Shown in pieces: positions 26,504 to 35,506 of a stretch of DNA of 64,000 bases (positions within the stretch are counted from its first letter, which is position 1; each line of letters opens with the position of its first letter). Source of the DNA: Hyphomicrobiales bacterium (GTDB lineage Bacteria > Pseudomonadota > Alphaproteobacteria > Rhizobiales > Rhizobiaceae); assembly GCA_900466475.1 (NCBI GenBank), contig UBMI01000009.1:302480-366479 (forward strand), written 5' to 3'. The position numbers were made by a program, and so were the translations under genes. The notes beneath the pieces are model-generated. The model saw only the letters and a program-made list of their open reading frames with translations. It had not been told where the DNA came from and ran no database searches.

Positions 26504-27919
26504 ATGACGACGACCGATACCGAAGACCGCAATCGCAAACGTCCGGCAGACGAAGACGTCGATATCTATAATGAAGACGGCAATGTGCGCAGCGATTTCC
26601 TCGTGCGCCTCGGCGCCGCCATTGCCGATCGCGACACGCTGTTTCTCCGCCAGAATGTCGCGCGCCTCCACGAATCGGAAATAGGCGACCTGCTCGAATC
26701 GATCCAGCCGGATCAGCGTCTGGCACTGGTGCATCTGCTCGGCGACGATTTCGACATGACGGCGCTGACCGAGGTGGACGAGACGATCCGCCGCGAAATC
26801 GTCGATCAGATGCCGAACGAACAGATTGCCGCGGCGATTGGCGAACTGGATTCCGACGACGCCGTCTACATTCTCGAAGATCTCGACCAGGAAGACCGCG
26901 AAGAGATTCTCGCGCAACTGCCATTCACGGAGCGGGTTCGCCTTCGGCGCGCGCTTGATTACCCTGAAAGCTCCGCCGGCCGACGCATGCAGACGGAATT
27001 CGTCGCCGTGCCGCCATTCTGGACTGTCGGGCAGACGATCGACTACATGCGCGACGAAGAGGATCTGCCCTATTCCTTTTCGCAGATCTTCGTGATCGAC
27101 CCGACCTTCAAGCTGCTCGGCGCCGTCGATCTCGACCAGATCCTGCGCACCAAGCGGCAGTCAAAGATCGAAGCCATCATGCGGGAGACGAACCATCCGA
27201 TTCCGGCCGAGATGGACCAGGAAGAGGCGGCCCAGCTCTTCGAACAGTATGACCTTCTTTCCGCTGCCGTCGTCGACGAGAACGAACGCCTCGTCGGCGT
27301 GCTCACCATCGACGACGTGGTCGACGTGATCCATGAAGAAGCGGACGAGGATATCAAGCGCCTCGGCGGTGTCGGCGACGAAGAACTGTCCGACAATGTG
27401 ATCTCGACCGTGCGCTCGCGGTTCCTCTGGCTGCTGATCAACCTCGGTACGGCGATGCTGTCGGCCAGCGTCATCGGCCTGTTCGACGGTTCGATCGAGA
27501 AGATGATCGCACTCGCGGTGCTGATGCCGATCGTTGCCTCCATGGGTGGCAATGCCGGCACACAGACCATGACCGTGACGGTGCGCGCGCTCGCGACCCG
27601 CGATCTCGATATCTACAATGCCGGCCGCATCATCCGAAGAGAGGCGGGCGTCGGCATCCTGAACGGCATTCTCTTCGCCATCCTGCTTGGCGCCATCGCC
27701 GGTACCTGGTTCCACAACTACCAGCTCGGCGCCGTCATCGGAGCAGCCATGATCATCAATCTGATGGCGGCGGCGCTTGCCGGCATCCTGCTGCCGCTGC
27801 TTCTCGACAAGATGGGAGCCGACCCGGCGATCGCTTCATCCGTTTTCGTCACGACCGTGACCGACTGCACCGGCTTCTTCGCCTTCCTCGGCCTCGCGAC
27901 ATGGTGGTTCGGCATCTGA
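26504..27919 (+). CDS. mgtE: Magnesium transporter MgtE
   Basis: 471 residues. Order: N-terminal superhelical domain (residues about 30-140, acidic, with LHESEIGDLLES and DDAVYILEDL), a CBS pair (about 145-265; FAVPP-like FVAVPPFWTVGQTIDYMRD and LVGVLTIDDVVDVI), the plug helix with EEADEDIKRLGG, then five transmembrane segments containing MPIVASMGGNAGTQTMTV, the Mg-selectivity region. It takes up Mg2+ or Co2+ under control of its own Mg-sensing domains. Start at 26504 with GAGGG upstream. Confidence 0.95.
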   Translation: MTTTDTEDRNRKRPADEDVDIYNEDGNVRSDFLVRLGAAIADRDTLFLRQNVARLHESEIGDLLESIQPDQRLALVHLLGDDFDMTALTEVDETIRREIVDQMPNEQIAAAIGELDSDDAVYILEDLDQEDREEILAQLPFTERVRLRRALDYPESSAGRRMQTEFVAVPPFWTVGQTIDYMRDEEDLPYSFSQIFVIDPTFKLLGAVDLDQILRTKRQSKIEAIMRETNHPIPAEMDQEEAAQLFEQYDLLSAAVVDENERLVGVLTIDDVVDVIHEEADEDIKRLGGVGDEELSDNVISTVRSRFLWLLINLGTAMLSASVIGLFDGSIEKMIALAVLMPIVASMGGNAGTQTMTVTVRALATRDLDIYNAGRIIRREAGVGILNGILFAILLGAIAGTWFHNYQLGAVIGAAMIINLMAAALAGILLPLLLDKMGADPAIASSVFVTTVTDCTGFFAFLGLATWWFGI

Positions 27920-27931
27920 AACCCGCCGAAA

Positions 27932-27959
27932 TTGACTATTACGTAAAAGTCAATAATAT
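27932..27959 (+). promoter_or_regulatory. Promoter with embedded MerR-type operator
   Basis: The near-perfect 22-bp dyad TTGACTATTACGTAAAAGTCAA (27932-27953, centre TTACGTAA) overlaps a promoter: -35 TTGACT (27932-27937), 16-bp spacer, -10 TAATAT (27954-27959). The gene for a MerR regulator starts at 27983. The dyad resembles TTACGTAA-type operators described for LiuR-like MerR regulators of branched-chain and fatty-acid breakdown. Confidence 0.6.
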
Positions 27960-27982
27960 GTCGGGTCGATGACGGGGATGAG

Positions 27983-28375
27983 ATGCTAGTGAACAAATAC
28001 TATACCATAACGGAGCTGACGCGCGAATTCGGAGTGTCGACGCGCACGCTTCGCTTCTATGAAGATGAGGGATTGATCCATCCGGAACGTCGCGGACGCA
28101 CGCGCCTGTTTCGACCTGCCGACCGGCGCCTCATCCAGGAAATCCTGCGGGGCCGGCGTATCGGCTTCACCATTGCCGAAATCCGCGAAATCATCCAGGT
28201 CTACAAGGAGCCGCCGGGCGAGCTCGGTCAGCTCAAGCTCCTGATGAAACGCGTGGACGAAAAGCGTGAAGACCTGCGCCAGAAGCGTAAGGATATCGAT
28301 GAAACGATCACCGAGCTCGACAATATCGAAGAGGCCTGCCTCGGCCGCCTCGCAGAAATCGGCGTCACCACCTGA
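27983..28375 (+). CDS. MerR-family transcriptional regulator
   Basis: 130 residues. The N-terminal winged helix has YYTITELTREFGVSTRTLRFYEDEGLI (residues 6-32) and RLFRPADRRLIQEILRGRRIGFTIAEI. The C-terminal part is a dimerising coiled coil (VDEKREDLRQKRKDIDETITELDNIE) with no cysteine metal site, so a metal sensor is unlikely. ATG at 27983; a GTG two codons on is an alternative. Probably autoregulated through the overlapping operator. Sequence style fits the LiuR-like group, but no target catabolic genes are nearby, so this is tentative. Confidence 0.85.
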   Translation: MLVNKYYTITELTREFGVSTRTLRFYEDEGLIHPERRGRTRLFRPADRRLIQEILRGRRIGFTIAEIREIIQVYKEPPGELGQLKLLMKRVDEKREDLRQKRKDIDETITELDNIEEACLGRLAEIGVTT

Positions 28376-28386
28376 TCATTGCTTGA

Positions 28387-29400
28387 TCACTGTTGGGGCT
28401 CGGGCGGCAGCTCGGGCTCGATTTGGGCGCTGCACTGGCCCGCAAGCGCCATGATCCTCTCATCGTCGGCTTTGACCTGACCTGCCTGAAATAGCGTGAA
28501 GAGCTGCTGCGCCTGCAGCTGCTCGAGCGTGCACTGGCAGAAGCTGCGGCAGACCGCTTCACCCTGTTCGACCGTGCAGGACGTGTTGCACTGGCGCAGA
28601 TAGGTCGCGACCGGATCGGGCTTCGGCGGCGCGATGATGAATGTCAGACCGTAAGCGATCGCGATCAGCACCGGCTGATGAATGAGGTAAAAGGCGAGGC
28701 TGTGGCGGCCGAGGCGCGCAAGCCATGTGCCGCCTGTGCCTAACGCCGCCAGCCGATGCGGCAGGTTCGTCCGGAAGGCAAGGCGCGCAAGGCTCATGCC
28801 GAGGAAGAAGGGTGTCGCCCAGGGGAAGAGCGGTACAAAATCATTGGAGCGATCGGGCGTGGCCGCAAAGCCGAGCCAGGCAAGATATTTCGGATCGAAC
28901 AGGTGTGAACCGAGCACGCCCGGCATCACGAAAATATCAGCAATCCAGCCGACTAGCAGTGCCAGCGTGACGAGCAGCGTCAAAGGCAAGGGCAGGCGCA
29001 GGAAGACCACGCCGATGAGGCTCAGAACCGCAATGGAATGCAGGATGCCGAAGTAAATCCATTCCCCGGGCACAAGATAGGCGGTCGCCGCCGATATGAG
29101 CACGGCCGCAGCGGCGATCATGCCAAAACGCTTCCAGAAGGAGGGCCAGCGAATGTCCGGCCGGCTGGCGAGCACGAGGCTGACACCCACGATGAACAGG
29201 AAGGTGGCGGCGATCGCCCGGGCATAAATCTTCAGCCAGCCGGTCTCGGCCGTTCCAGGCTGCAGATAGCCCATGAATTCGAGATCCCAGCTGAAATGAT
29301 AGGTGGCCATGGCAATGAGCGCCGCACCCCGCGCCGTGTCCACAAGGCCGATGCGCGGCGGTTTTGCATAAGGCGCCGCTTCCGTTGCCGGCAATGTCAT
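28387..29400 (-). CDS. DUF1624/heparan-alpha-glucosaminide acetyltransferase-like membrane protein
   Basis: 337 residues with about eight transmembrane segments. RIGLVDTARGAALIAMATYHFSWDLEFMGY near the N-terminus is the DUF1624 signature; the family is related to membrane acyltransferases that modify sugars or envelope polymers. The C-terminal 70 residues are soluble and Cys-rich (QCNTSCTVEQGEAVCRSFCQC), an unusual addition that may form disulfides. The start abuts the stop of the DUF599 gene (TGAATG), so the two are one operon. Confidence 0.8.
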   Translation of the reverse strand: MTLPATEAAPYAKPPRIGLVDTARGAALIAMATYHFSWDLEFMGYLQPGTAETGWLKIYARAIAATFLFIVGVSLVLASRPDIRWPSFWKRFGMIAAAAVLISAATAYLVPGEWIYFGILHSIAVLSLIGVVFLRLPLPLTLLVTLALLVGWIADIFVMPGVLGSHLFDPKYLAWLGFAATPDRSNDFVPLFPWATPFFLGMSLARLAFRTNLPHRLAALGTGGTWLARLGRHSLAFYLIHQPVLIAIAYGLTFIIAPPKPDPVATYLRQCNTSCTVEQGEAVCRSFCQCTLEQLQAQQLFTLFQAGQVKADDERIMALAGQCSAQIEPELPPEPQQ

Positions 29401-30171
29401 TCACAATCTCCCGGACAATTCGTCGCCGTCAGTCGGTGAAGGCGTATTGGGCAGAACAGGAGAAAGATGGAGATTTGGTGGCACTTGCGGCTCCATGATC
29501 GCCAGCCGTTCTGCCGAAAAGAACTGCCGGCGGGTGAGCACGAAGACGACAATCGATGTCGTTCCCATGAAGACATAGGGATTGATGAACCAACCGAGGT
29601 AGCCGATCGACAGGAAGATAGCCCTCAGCCCCTCGTTGAAGTGGCTGCCGGCAAGGACGTTCATGCGGATGACACGTTCGGCGGCGCGCTCGGCGGCAAT
29701 GATATCCTTGTCGGTATCGTGCATCATGGGCATGGAGCCGAACAGGATGGTGCAATAATTGAAGAGACGGTAAGACCAGCCGAACTTGAAGAAGGCATAG
29801 CCGAACAAGGCAGCCAGGCCGCCGACCTTCATTTCGAAGACGGCATGGCCGCTATGAAAGACGAAGGGCAGGTCGGCAAAGACTGCATCGACCTTTTCCG
29901 TTGCGCCGAGAAGCGCAAAGCAGCTGCCGATCGCGAAAATGGAGGTCGAGGCAAAAAAGGCCGTCCCGTTCTGCAGCCCGGCCATGATCTGGGTGTCGAT
30001 CATCTTCAAATCACGGCGCAGGGAATTATATATCCATTCACGACGCCGCTCCGCCATGGCATGGGTCAGGCTCGTGCGCCCGAAGAAGGTCTGGCCGCGC
30101 AGGAGCCAGGAATAGCCCATCCAGATAAAAATAAAGAAGGCAAGCGCGATATGATCCGCGGTCGTCATCAT
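29401..30171 (-). CDS. DUF599-family membrane protein
   Basis: 256 residues with four or five hydrophobic segments. FIFIWMGYSWLLRG near the start, and RREWIYNSLRRDLKMIDTQI, GTAFFASTSIFAIG and FNEGLRAIFLSIGYLGWFINPY are the conserved DUF599 stretches. Function unknown, inner membrane. First gene of a two-gene operon with the DUF1624 protein. The promoter should lie in 30172-30380. Confidence 0.85.
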   Translation of the reverse strand: MMTTADHIALAFFIFIWMGYSWLLRGQTFFGRTSLTHAMAERRREWIYNSLRRDLKMIDTQIMAGLQNGTAFFASTSIFAIGSCFALLGATEKVDAVFADLPFVFHSGHAVFEMKVGGLAALFGYAFFKFGWSYRLFNYCTILFGSMPMMHDTDKDIIAAERAAERVIRMNVLAGSHFNEGLRAIFLSIGYLGWFINPYVFMGTTSIVVFVLTRRQFFSAERLAIMEPQVPPNLHLSPVLPNTPSPTDGDELSGRL

Positions 30172-30380
30172 CAGCGAGTCAGTTCCCGTATAAATGCGGC
30201 CACTCTACAGATGCATTCGAATGCTGCAATGACCGGCAAGATGAGAATCACTGGCAAGATGAGCGGCTTCCAACTAGTGTCCGGCCTGATGTCGCACCGG
30301 TTCAAGGCGATGTCGGTCCGCCACGCGGATGTCGAGCCGGGCTCGCATAGTCTGCATCGTGAATTTTAGAAGGCGCCTCC
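30172..30380. other. Divergent intergenic region DUF599 / sdaA
   Basis: Contains a perfect 12-bp palindrome GCATTCGAATGC (30213-30224) and an 11-bp direct repeat GGCAAGATGAG (30235-30245, 30253-30263, 18-bp period). These lie between the two divergent start codons and are candidates for regulator binding. No gene seen. Confidence 0.4.
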
Positions 30381-31787
30381 ATGTTTCTTTCGGTATTCGA
30401 TGTGTTCAAGATCGGTGTCGGCCCGTCGAGCTCGCATACGATGGGACCGATGACGGCTGCCAACCGGTTCCTCGACCTCATCCTATCTGATGAATGGCCG
30501 CGTCCTTCCATCGGCGCTCAGGTGGCCGCCATCAAGGTCAGCCTGCACGGTTCGCTCGCCCATACGGGCATCGGCCATGGTACGGGCAGGGCGGTCATCC
30601 TCGGCCTGATGGGCGAGGCGCCCGACAAGGTCGACCCGGATCATATGGACGCCACTATCGATGGCGTGGAAAAGAGCGGCCGGATCACGCCGGAGGGCCA
30701 CCCGGGCTACCAGTTTCAGCCGAAGACGGATCTGATTTTCGACAAGAAGCAGCCGCTGCCGGGCCACGCCAACGGCATGAGTTTCTCGGCCTATGACAAG
30801 GACGGGCGGCTTCTCGTCAAGCGCATCTATTATTCCGTCGGCGGCGGCTTCGTCGTCACCGATACGGAGCTCGAACAGATGCGGGCGCGCAAGAAGGCGC
30901 AACAAGGCAATTACAAGGTGCCTTACCCCTTCGCCAGCGCCAAGCAGATGCTTGATATGGCCGAGCGCTCCGGCCTGTCGATTGCGCAGATGAAACGCGC
31001 CAATGAGGAAAGCCAGCGCAGCCGTGAAGAACTGGATACCGGTCTCGACCGCATCTGGGAAGCAATGCGCTCCTGCATCGAGCGCGGGCTGAAGGTCGAG
31101 GGCATCATGCCCGGCGGCCTCAACGTCCGGCGCCGGGCCAAGCACATCCACGACAAGCTTCAGGAAGAATGGCGCAGCAACCGCGTCAACCCGCTGCTCG
31201 CCAACGACTGGCTGAGCGTCTACGCGATGGCGGTCAACGAGGAGAATGCCGCAGGCGGGCGTGTCGTCACGGCGCCGACCAATGGCGCTGCCGGCGTCAT
31301 CCCGGCAACGATCCGCTACTACGAGCATTTCCACGAGGACTGGGACCGGAAGGGGATCCACGACTATCTGCTGACCGCAGCGGCGATCGGCGGCATCATC
31401 AAGCACAATGCCTCGATCTCGGGCGCGGAAGTCGGCTGTCAGGGCGAGGTCGGCTCGGCTGCCGCCATGGCAGCCGCCGGCCTCGCAGCCGTCATGGGCG
31501 GCACGCCTGCACAGATCGAAAATGCCGCCGAGATCGCACTCGAACACCATCTCGGCATGACCTGCGATCCAGTCGGCGGCCTCGTGCAGGTGCCCTGTAT
31601 CGAACGCAATGCGCTGGGTGCGGTTAAGGCGGTCACAGCCGCCTCGCTCGCTGTGAAGGGCGATGGCCAGCATTTCGTGCCGCTCGATGCCTGTATCGAG
31701 ACCATGCGCCAGACCGGCAACGACATGAGCGAGAAATACAAGGAGACCTCGACAGGGGGCCTTGCCGTCAATGTCGTTGAATGCTGA
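30381..31787 (+). CDS. sdaA: L-serine ammonia-lyase, iron-sulfur type
   Basis: 468 residues, the single-chain fused alpha/beta form. It converts serine to pyruvate and ammonia with a 4Fe-4S cluster. The N-terminal domain opens with [20 protein letters not shown]. Cluster cysteines lie in [21 protein letters not shown] and VPCIERN. In this window it complements GcvTHP, since serine made from glycine-derived C1 units can be drained to pyruvate here. Two degenerate palindromic repeats follow the gene. Confidence 0.96.
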
Positions 31788-31821
31788 GTTTGCGGACGTT
31801 CAAGGCTTTGCTTTAGGCATC

Positions 31822-31920
31822 TCGTTGACGCAAGACCGCTGCACACTTTTGCTCGACTTGCTTTATTTCGCGCATGTCGTTGACGCAAAACCGTTGCACA
31901 CTTTTGCTCGACTTGCGTTA
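31822..31920. repeat. Tandem pair of rhizobial palindromic repeat fragments
   Basis: Two about 43-bp copies, 31822-31864 and 31877-31920, 55 bp apart, differing at only a few positions. Each includes GCAA(A/G)ACCG(T/C)TGCACACTTTTGC, the same inner palindrome as the repeat at 11284. They lie between sdaA and the DUF1489 gene. Confidence 0.6.
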
Positions 31921-31960
31921 GCCGCTTGACGCTGCCGGCCAAAAGGATTTCAACGGCAGC

Positions 31961-32398
31961 ATGGCATTAAATCTCATCAAGCTCTGCGTCGGCTGCGACT
32001 CGATCGAAGACCTGCGCGAATGGGTGGCCGAGCGTTCGCTGCGCGCCATTGCCGCCGGACTGGAACCGCACTCGGTCCATACGACCCGCATGGTACCGAA
32101 GCGTGTGGACGAGCTGCTCGATGGCGGCTCCCTCTATTGGGTAATCAAGGGGCAGGTTCAGGCGCGGCAGAAAATCCTGGACGTTCAGACGTTTACCGAC
32201 GGTGAGGGCATTGGACGCTGCCATCTCGTCCTCGGGCCCGAAGTGATCGAAACCTCGGTTCAGCCAAAGCGTGCCTTCCAGGGCTGGCGTTATTATCCCG
32301 ATGAGGACGTGCCGCGCGATCTCCACAGTCTCGGCGCCGGCATTGCGGAAATGCCCGCGGATCTGCGCCGCGAGCTTTCGGAACTCGGATTGCTGTAA
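31961..32398 (+). CDS. DUF1489-family protein
   Basis: 145 residues. LIKLCVGCDSIEDLREWVAER at the start, LDGGSLYWVIKGQVQARQ in the middle, and the basic/aromatic QPKRAFQGWRYYPDEDVPRDL are the conserved DUF1489 parts. Function unknown; cytoplasmic; nearly universal in alphaproteobacteria. The ribosome site is weak. It is followed by another repeat copy. Confidence 0.88.
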   Translation: MALNLIKLCVGCDSIEDLREWVAERSLRAIAAGLEPHSVHTTRMVPKRVDELLDGGSLYWVIKGQVQARQKILDVQTFTDGEGIGRCHLVLGPEVIETSVQPKRAFQGWRYYPDEDVPRDLHSLGAGIAEMPADLRRELSELGLL

Positions 32399-32409
32399 GG
32401 TTTCTCGTC

Positions 32410-32457
32410 CCTAGCGGTTCCGGATGTAAAACACTGCACACCCTTGGTGGAATTGCT
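32410..32457. repeat. Degenerate rhizobial palindromic repeat
   Basis: GGTTCCGG...GTAAAACACTGCACACCC...GTGGAATTGC retains the order of the 11284 element but with broken pairing. Confidence 0.4.
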
Positions 32458-32458
32458 T

Positions 32459-32734
32459 CTACCGCAAGCGCAGCACGACCGGCGAATTGCCGTCGGGCGA
32501 GGTGATGTGCAGGTGAATATGCGCCTCCGGCTGCGAGTAACGCCAGGCGCGCGCGCCGTGGCATAGCAACAGGTTGATGAGATCACGGGTCTTCGGCGAT
32601 TTCGCCTTCGGGCGCTGCAGGCCGATTTCGGCGAGGCGGAGTGCTGCCTCGTGCAGCGGGTGCAGGCCGGAGCGTCCCTTATTGACCGCCCGGCGCCCCG
32701 CAGGCGCATTTGGTACATTCTCGTTGATCGACAT
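32459..32734 (-). CDS. Small conserved protein of unknown function
   Basis: 91 residues: MSINENVPNAPAGRRAVNKG, a central helical part (HPLHEAALRLAEIGLQRPKAKSPKTRDLINLLLCHGARAW), and a C-terminal strand region with HLHITSPDGNSPVVLRLR. Cytoplasmic. No family recognised. GGGGA sits 5 bases before the second of two ATGs (32734); the first is at 32737. It lies between the DUF1489 gene (convergent) and the carboxypeptidase (same strand, 110 bp downstream of that gene's region). Confidence 0.65.
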   Translation of the reverse strand: MSINENVPNAPAGRRAVNKGRSGLHPLHEAALRLAEIGLQRPKAKSPKTRDLINLLLCHGARAWRYSQPEAHIHLHITSPDGNSPVVLRLR

Positions 32735-32845
32735 CATCTTCCCCGTACGCAATACAAATCGACTAGGATAGACTGCCGGCGGCGCGAACATCGCAGCCGG
32801 CAGGCGGGAGCGCCGCCAAGTCAGTGACAGGCAGCGCCAGATATC

Positions 32846-34423
32846 TCATTGTGCGGCCGCCCAGCACTTCACGCCGGCCTTCTTGAGGGCCTTGCAGGCA
32901 TTGACGGCATCACGCTGGTCGTCGAAACCGCCGAAACGGGCGCGGTAGACCTGATCGGCTCCGCTGGCATAGGCGACGGCGAAAGGCTTGGCGGAGTTCA
33001 GCGCCTTGCCACCCTTGGCCTTGGCGCTTGCCAGAAGGTCCATCGCCATTTCCCGGCTGGAAGAGACACCGATCTGGACGACCCAGCCGGACGGCTGCGG
33101 CACTTCCTTGGCGGCAACGTCCTTTGCAGGGGCAGCCTTGGTGGAGGCCGTCGTCAATTCGTCGACAGAGGTGTCACCCTGTTCCGGCGGCACATAGGCA
33201 GCTGCCGGCGTCGGGACGGCGGCGGAGGCCTGCTGCTGCTTGATCGCGACGGTCTTTACCTTGGTCGGAGACGGCATCGGCTGCGCCAGCAAGGGATTGC
33301 CTGTCTTCGGTGCGGCGGTTTCCGCATAGGCAACTTCGGTGCTTGCAGTCTGATAACGGCTATCCGGAAGCGGCCCCTTGTGCGGCAGACCGAGATCGGC
33401 AGCGGCTGCCGCGACTGGCGGCTGATTGGCCGGGATTGTTTTCTTTTCCGCGACCTGGGCAACCTTGGCAGGAGAAACCGGAGCGGGCGTTTCGATCATC
33501 TCGGGCATCTGCTTCGACTGTGCGACGAGCGTGCCGCCGCTGGCGGCGGCCTTTGGCAGATAGGCATCGAGCAGCCTGCGCATCTGCGAGTCGCGGGCAG
33601 GGGTGGAGGCACCGCCCAGAACCACGCCGACGATCGACTTGCCGTCGACCTGCAGGGAACTGACCAGATTGAAGCCGGCAGCGCGGGTATAACCGGTCTT
33701 GATGCCATCGACGCCGCGGACCGAGCCGACGAGGCGGTTATGGCTGCGAATGACGCGATTGCCGAACTTGAAGGCGCGCGTATTGAAGTAGCCGTAATAT
33801 TGCGGGAAATGCTGCCGAAGAGCGATGCCGAGGCGAGCCTGATCGCGGGCCGTCGTCATCTGCGCGGTATTCGGCAGGCCGTTGGCATTGCGATAGGTCG
33901 TGCGCGTCATGCCGAGCGCATGCGCCTTGGCCGTCATCATCTGGGCGAAACGATCTTCCGAGCCGCCGAGCATTTCACCGAGCGCGGTCGCCGCGTCATT
34001 GGCAGACAACGTCACGAGACCGAGGATACCCTGTTCGACAGTAATCGTGCCGCCGGCGCGCACACCGAGCTTGGTCGGCGCCTGAGCGGATGCGTGAGCA
34101 GAGAAGGGGACGGGCGTATCGAGGCGGATACGGCCTTGCTCGAGTGCCTCGAAGGTCATGTAGAGCGTCATCATCTTCGTGAGCGACGCCGGATACTGCA
34201 GACGGTCGGCGTTCTCGCTGTAGAGAACATTTCCCGTCCGGGCATCGACGACGATGCCGGCATACTTCGGATTTGCAGCTTCCGCTTCGGCATTGACCGA
34301 GTCGACCGCGACGATCGCGATAGCCATCGAAAGGATCGTCAGCACCTTTGCGAGGAAACCGGCAGACCACGGCGATGATACGGAGGAAATTGACCTTGAC
34401 ACTATTCCACTCTTCGCTTGCAT
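32846..34423 (-). CDS. D-alanyl-D-alanine carboxypeptidase (S11) with C-terminal SPOR domain
   Basis: 525 residues from the ATG at 34423. The signal anchor is near residues 20-45, then the PBP5-like catalytic domain with SLTK (SxxK), SAN (SxN) and KTG motifs in order. A long Ala/Pro/Lys-rich linker leads to a SPOR domain in the last 80 residues (PSGWVVQIGVSSSREMAMDLL to VYRARFGGF). SPOR domains bind septal denuded glycan, so the enzyme probably trims peptide stems at the division site. Start uncertain; the frame is open to 34531, with no good ribosome site for either. Confidence 0.88.
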   Translation of the reverse strand: MQAKSGIVSRSISSVSSPWSAGFLAKVLTILSMAIAIVAVDSVNAEAEAANPKYAGIVVDARTGNVLYSENADRLQYPASLTKMMTLYMTFEALEQGRIRLDTPVPFSAHASAQAPTKLGVRAGGTITVEQGILGLVTLSANDAATALGEMLGGSEDRFAQMMTAKAHALGMTRTTYRNANGLPNTAQMTTARDQARLGIALRQHFPQYYGYFNTRAFKFGNRVIRSHNRLVGSVRGVDGIKTGYTRAAGFNLVSSLQVDGKSIVGVVLGGASTPARDSQMRRLLDAYLPKAAASGGTLVAQSKQMPEMIETPAPVSPAKVAQVAEKKTIPANQPPVAAAAADLGLPHKGPLPDSRYQTASTEVAYAETAAPKTGNPLLAQPMPSPTKVKTVAIKQQQASAAVPTPAAAYVPPEQGDTSVDELTTASTKAAPAKDVAAKEVPQPSGWVVQIGVSSSREMAMDLLASAKAKGGKALNSAKPFAVAYASGADQVYRARFGGFDDQRDAVNACKALKKAGVKCWAAAQ

Positions 34424-34542
34424 TTCGGATGTTTGGCGGGCCACGCACCCCCTACTGCGTAACCGGCTGTCTTGGAAAACTACCGGTTCAGCGTTACCAA
34501 TCCGTTTATGATGAATCGTTTCTTCAGACATTTGCGGGGATT

Positions 34543-35289
34543 TTAGCGGGGTGTTGCAGACCGGCTCACAAGCCGGGTTTCCACAAAGGTCCTGATCGCG
34601 GCATCAATATGGTCCCAGTCGGCCAAATGACGACTTGAGAACCGGTAAAGCACACTTAAATCTTTGCCGACCTTGATATCGCGCTGACAATCGCCGCTGG
34701 TCGCGACCTCGGCAGACGAGGGCAAGACACAGCGAACCACATAATCTGCGGCCCCTTCACGCGATGCGGTCAACAATATCTCACCGTTGTAGCCGGCATC
34801 GGCCCGCAGGCGGTGCAGCGTCAAGCCATGCGAGAAGGGTTCGGCGGCGCCATCCATCAGATGCGAATAGATCGGTTCCAACCGGCCCGACATATCCCGT
34901 GACATCGTGCCTTGCGTGATCTGCAGGAAAATCAGGCCTGACGATTGGGCGATGTCGTCGAAACGCTGGCGCGTTTCCTTGCTGTAGCCCTGCATTTCCG
35001 GCCAGGTGAGGTATAGATCGACCCGTTCGGCGGCGCCGTCATGCCGTTCGCTGGGGAAGCGAATCGTGTTGGCGGGCAGGCCGATCGTATCGCGGCCGAT
35101 GGTGAGTGTGATCCCATCGGTGTTTTCCGTATTGCCGGCAAGCGAGATGTGACGGCCGAACCAGCGACCGGCAATGCTGATCGCAACCGTCAGCAGTGCC
35201 AGAACCGCAATCGTCGCGGTGACACGGACCAGGAACCGGGTCGAGAGAAGGGGTTGCTCGGCAGGATGGCCCGCGGCGGAATGGCTCAT
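34543..35289 (-). CDS. Single-pass membrane protein of unknown function
   Basis: 248 residues. A short cytoplasmic N-terminus precedes one hydrophobic segment (residues about 20-42, FLVRVTATIAVLALLTVAIS), then a soluble periplasmic domain of about 205 residues. Conserved-looking parts are LPANTIRFPSERHDG, VDLYLTWPEMQGYS and IFLQITQGTMS. No domain recognised. GAGGACGACG precedes the ATG. It lies upstream of the carboxypeptidase on the same strand, with 120 bp between; an envelope role is plausible but inferred. Confidence 0.75.
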   Translation of the reverse strand: MSHSAAGHPAEQPLLSTRFLVRVTATIAVLALLTVAISIAGRWFGRHISLAGNTENTDGITLTIGRDTIGLPANTIRFPSERHDGAAERVDLYLTWPEMQGYSKETRQRFDDIAQSSGLIFLQITQGTMSRDMSGRLEPIYSHLMDGAAEPFSHGLTLHRLRADAGYNGEILLTASREGAADYVVRCVLPSSAEVATSGDCQRDIKVGKDLSVLYRFSSRHLADWDHIDAAIRTFVETRLVSRSATPR

Positions 35290-35424
35290 CGTCGTCCTCG
35301 GATATCGGGCCGCCGTAAGAAGAACGCGAGTCGTCGGTGCCGGTGATGAATCTCGGGGAGATGATGGAATAGCGGGAGTTAACGGGTCGTTAACTCAACC
35401 AAAAGGAAGCGCCACAAAAGAAGC

Positions 35425-35454
35425 GAGCCGTTCCCGGGACAGCGGGAACGGCTC
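35425..35454 (-). terminator. Terminator of the BTLCP gene
   Basis: 12-bp perfect stem GAGCCGTTCCCG/CGGGAACGGCTC with a 6-nt loop, 53 bp past the stop at 35507; on the minus strand it is followed by GCTTCTTTTG. Confidence 0.7.
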
Positions 35455-35506
35455 TGGGCGCCGGTCGGGACGGGGATGCGGGGACTGACCGGAGCCGGTA
35501 TGCCTG

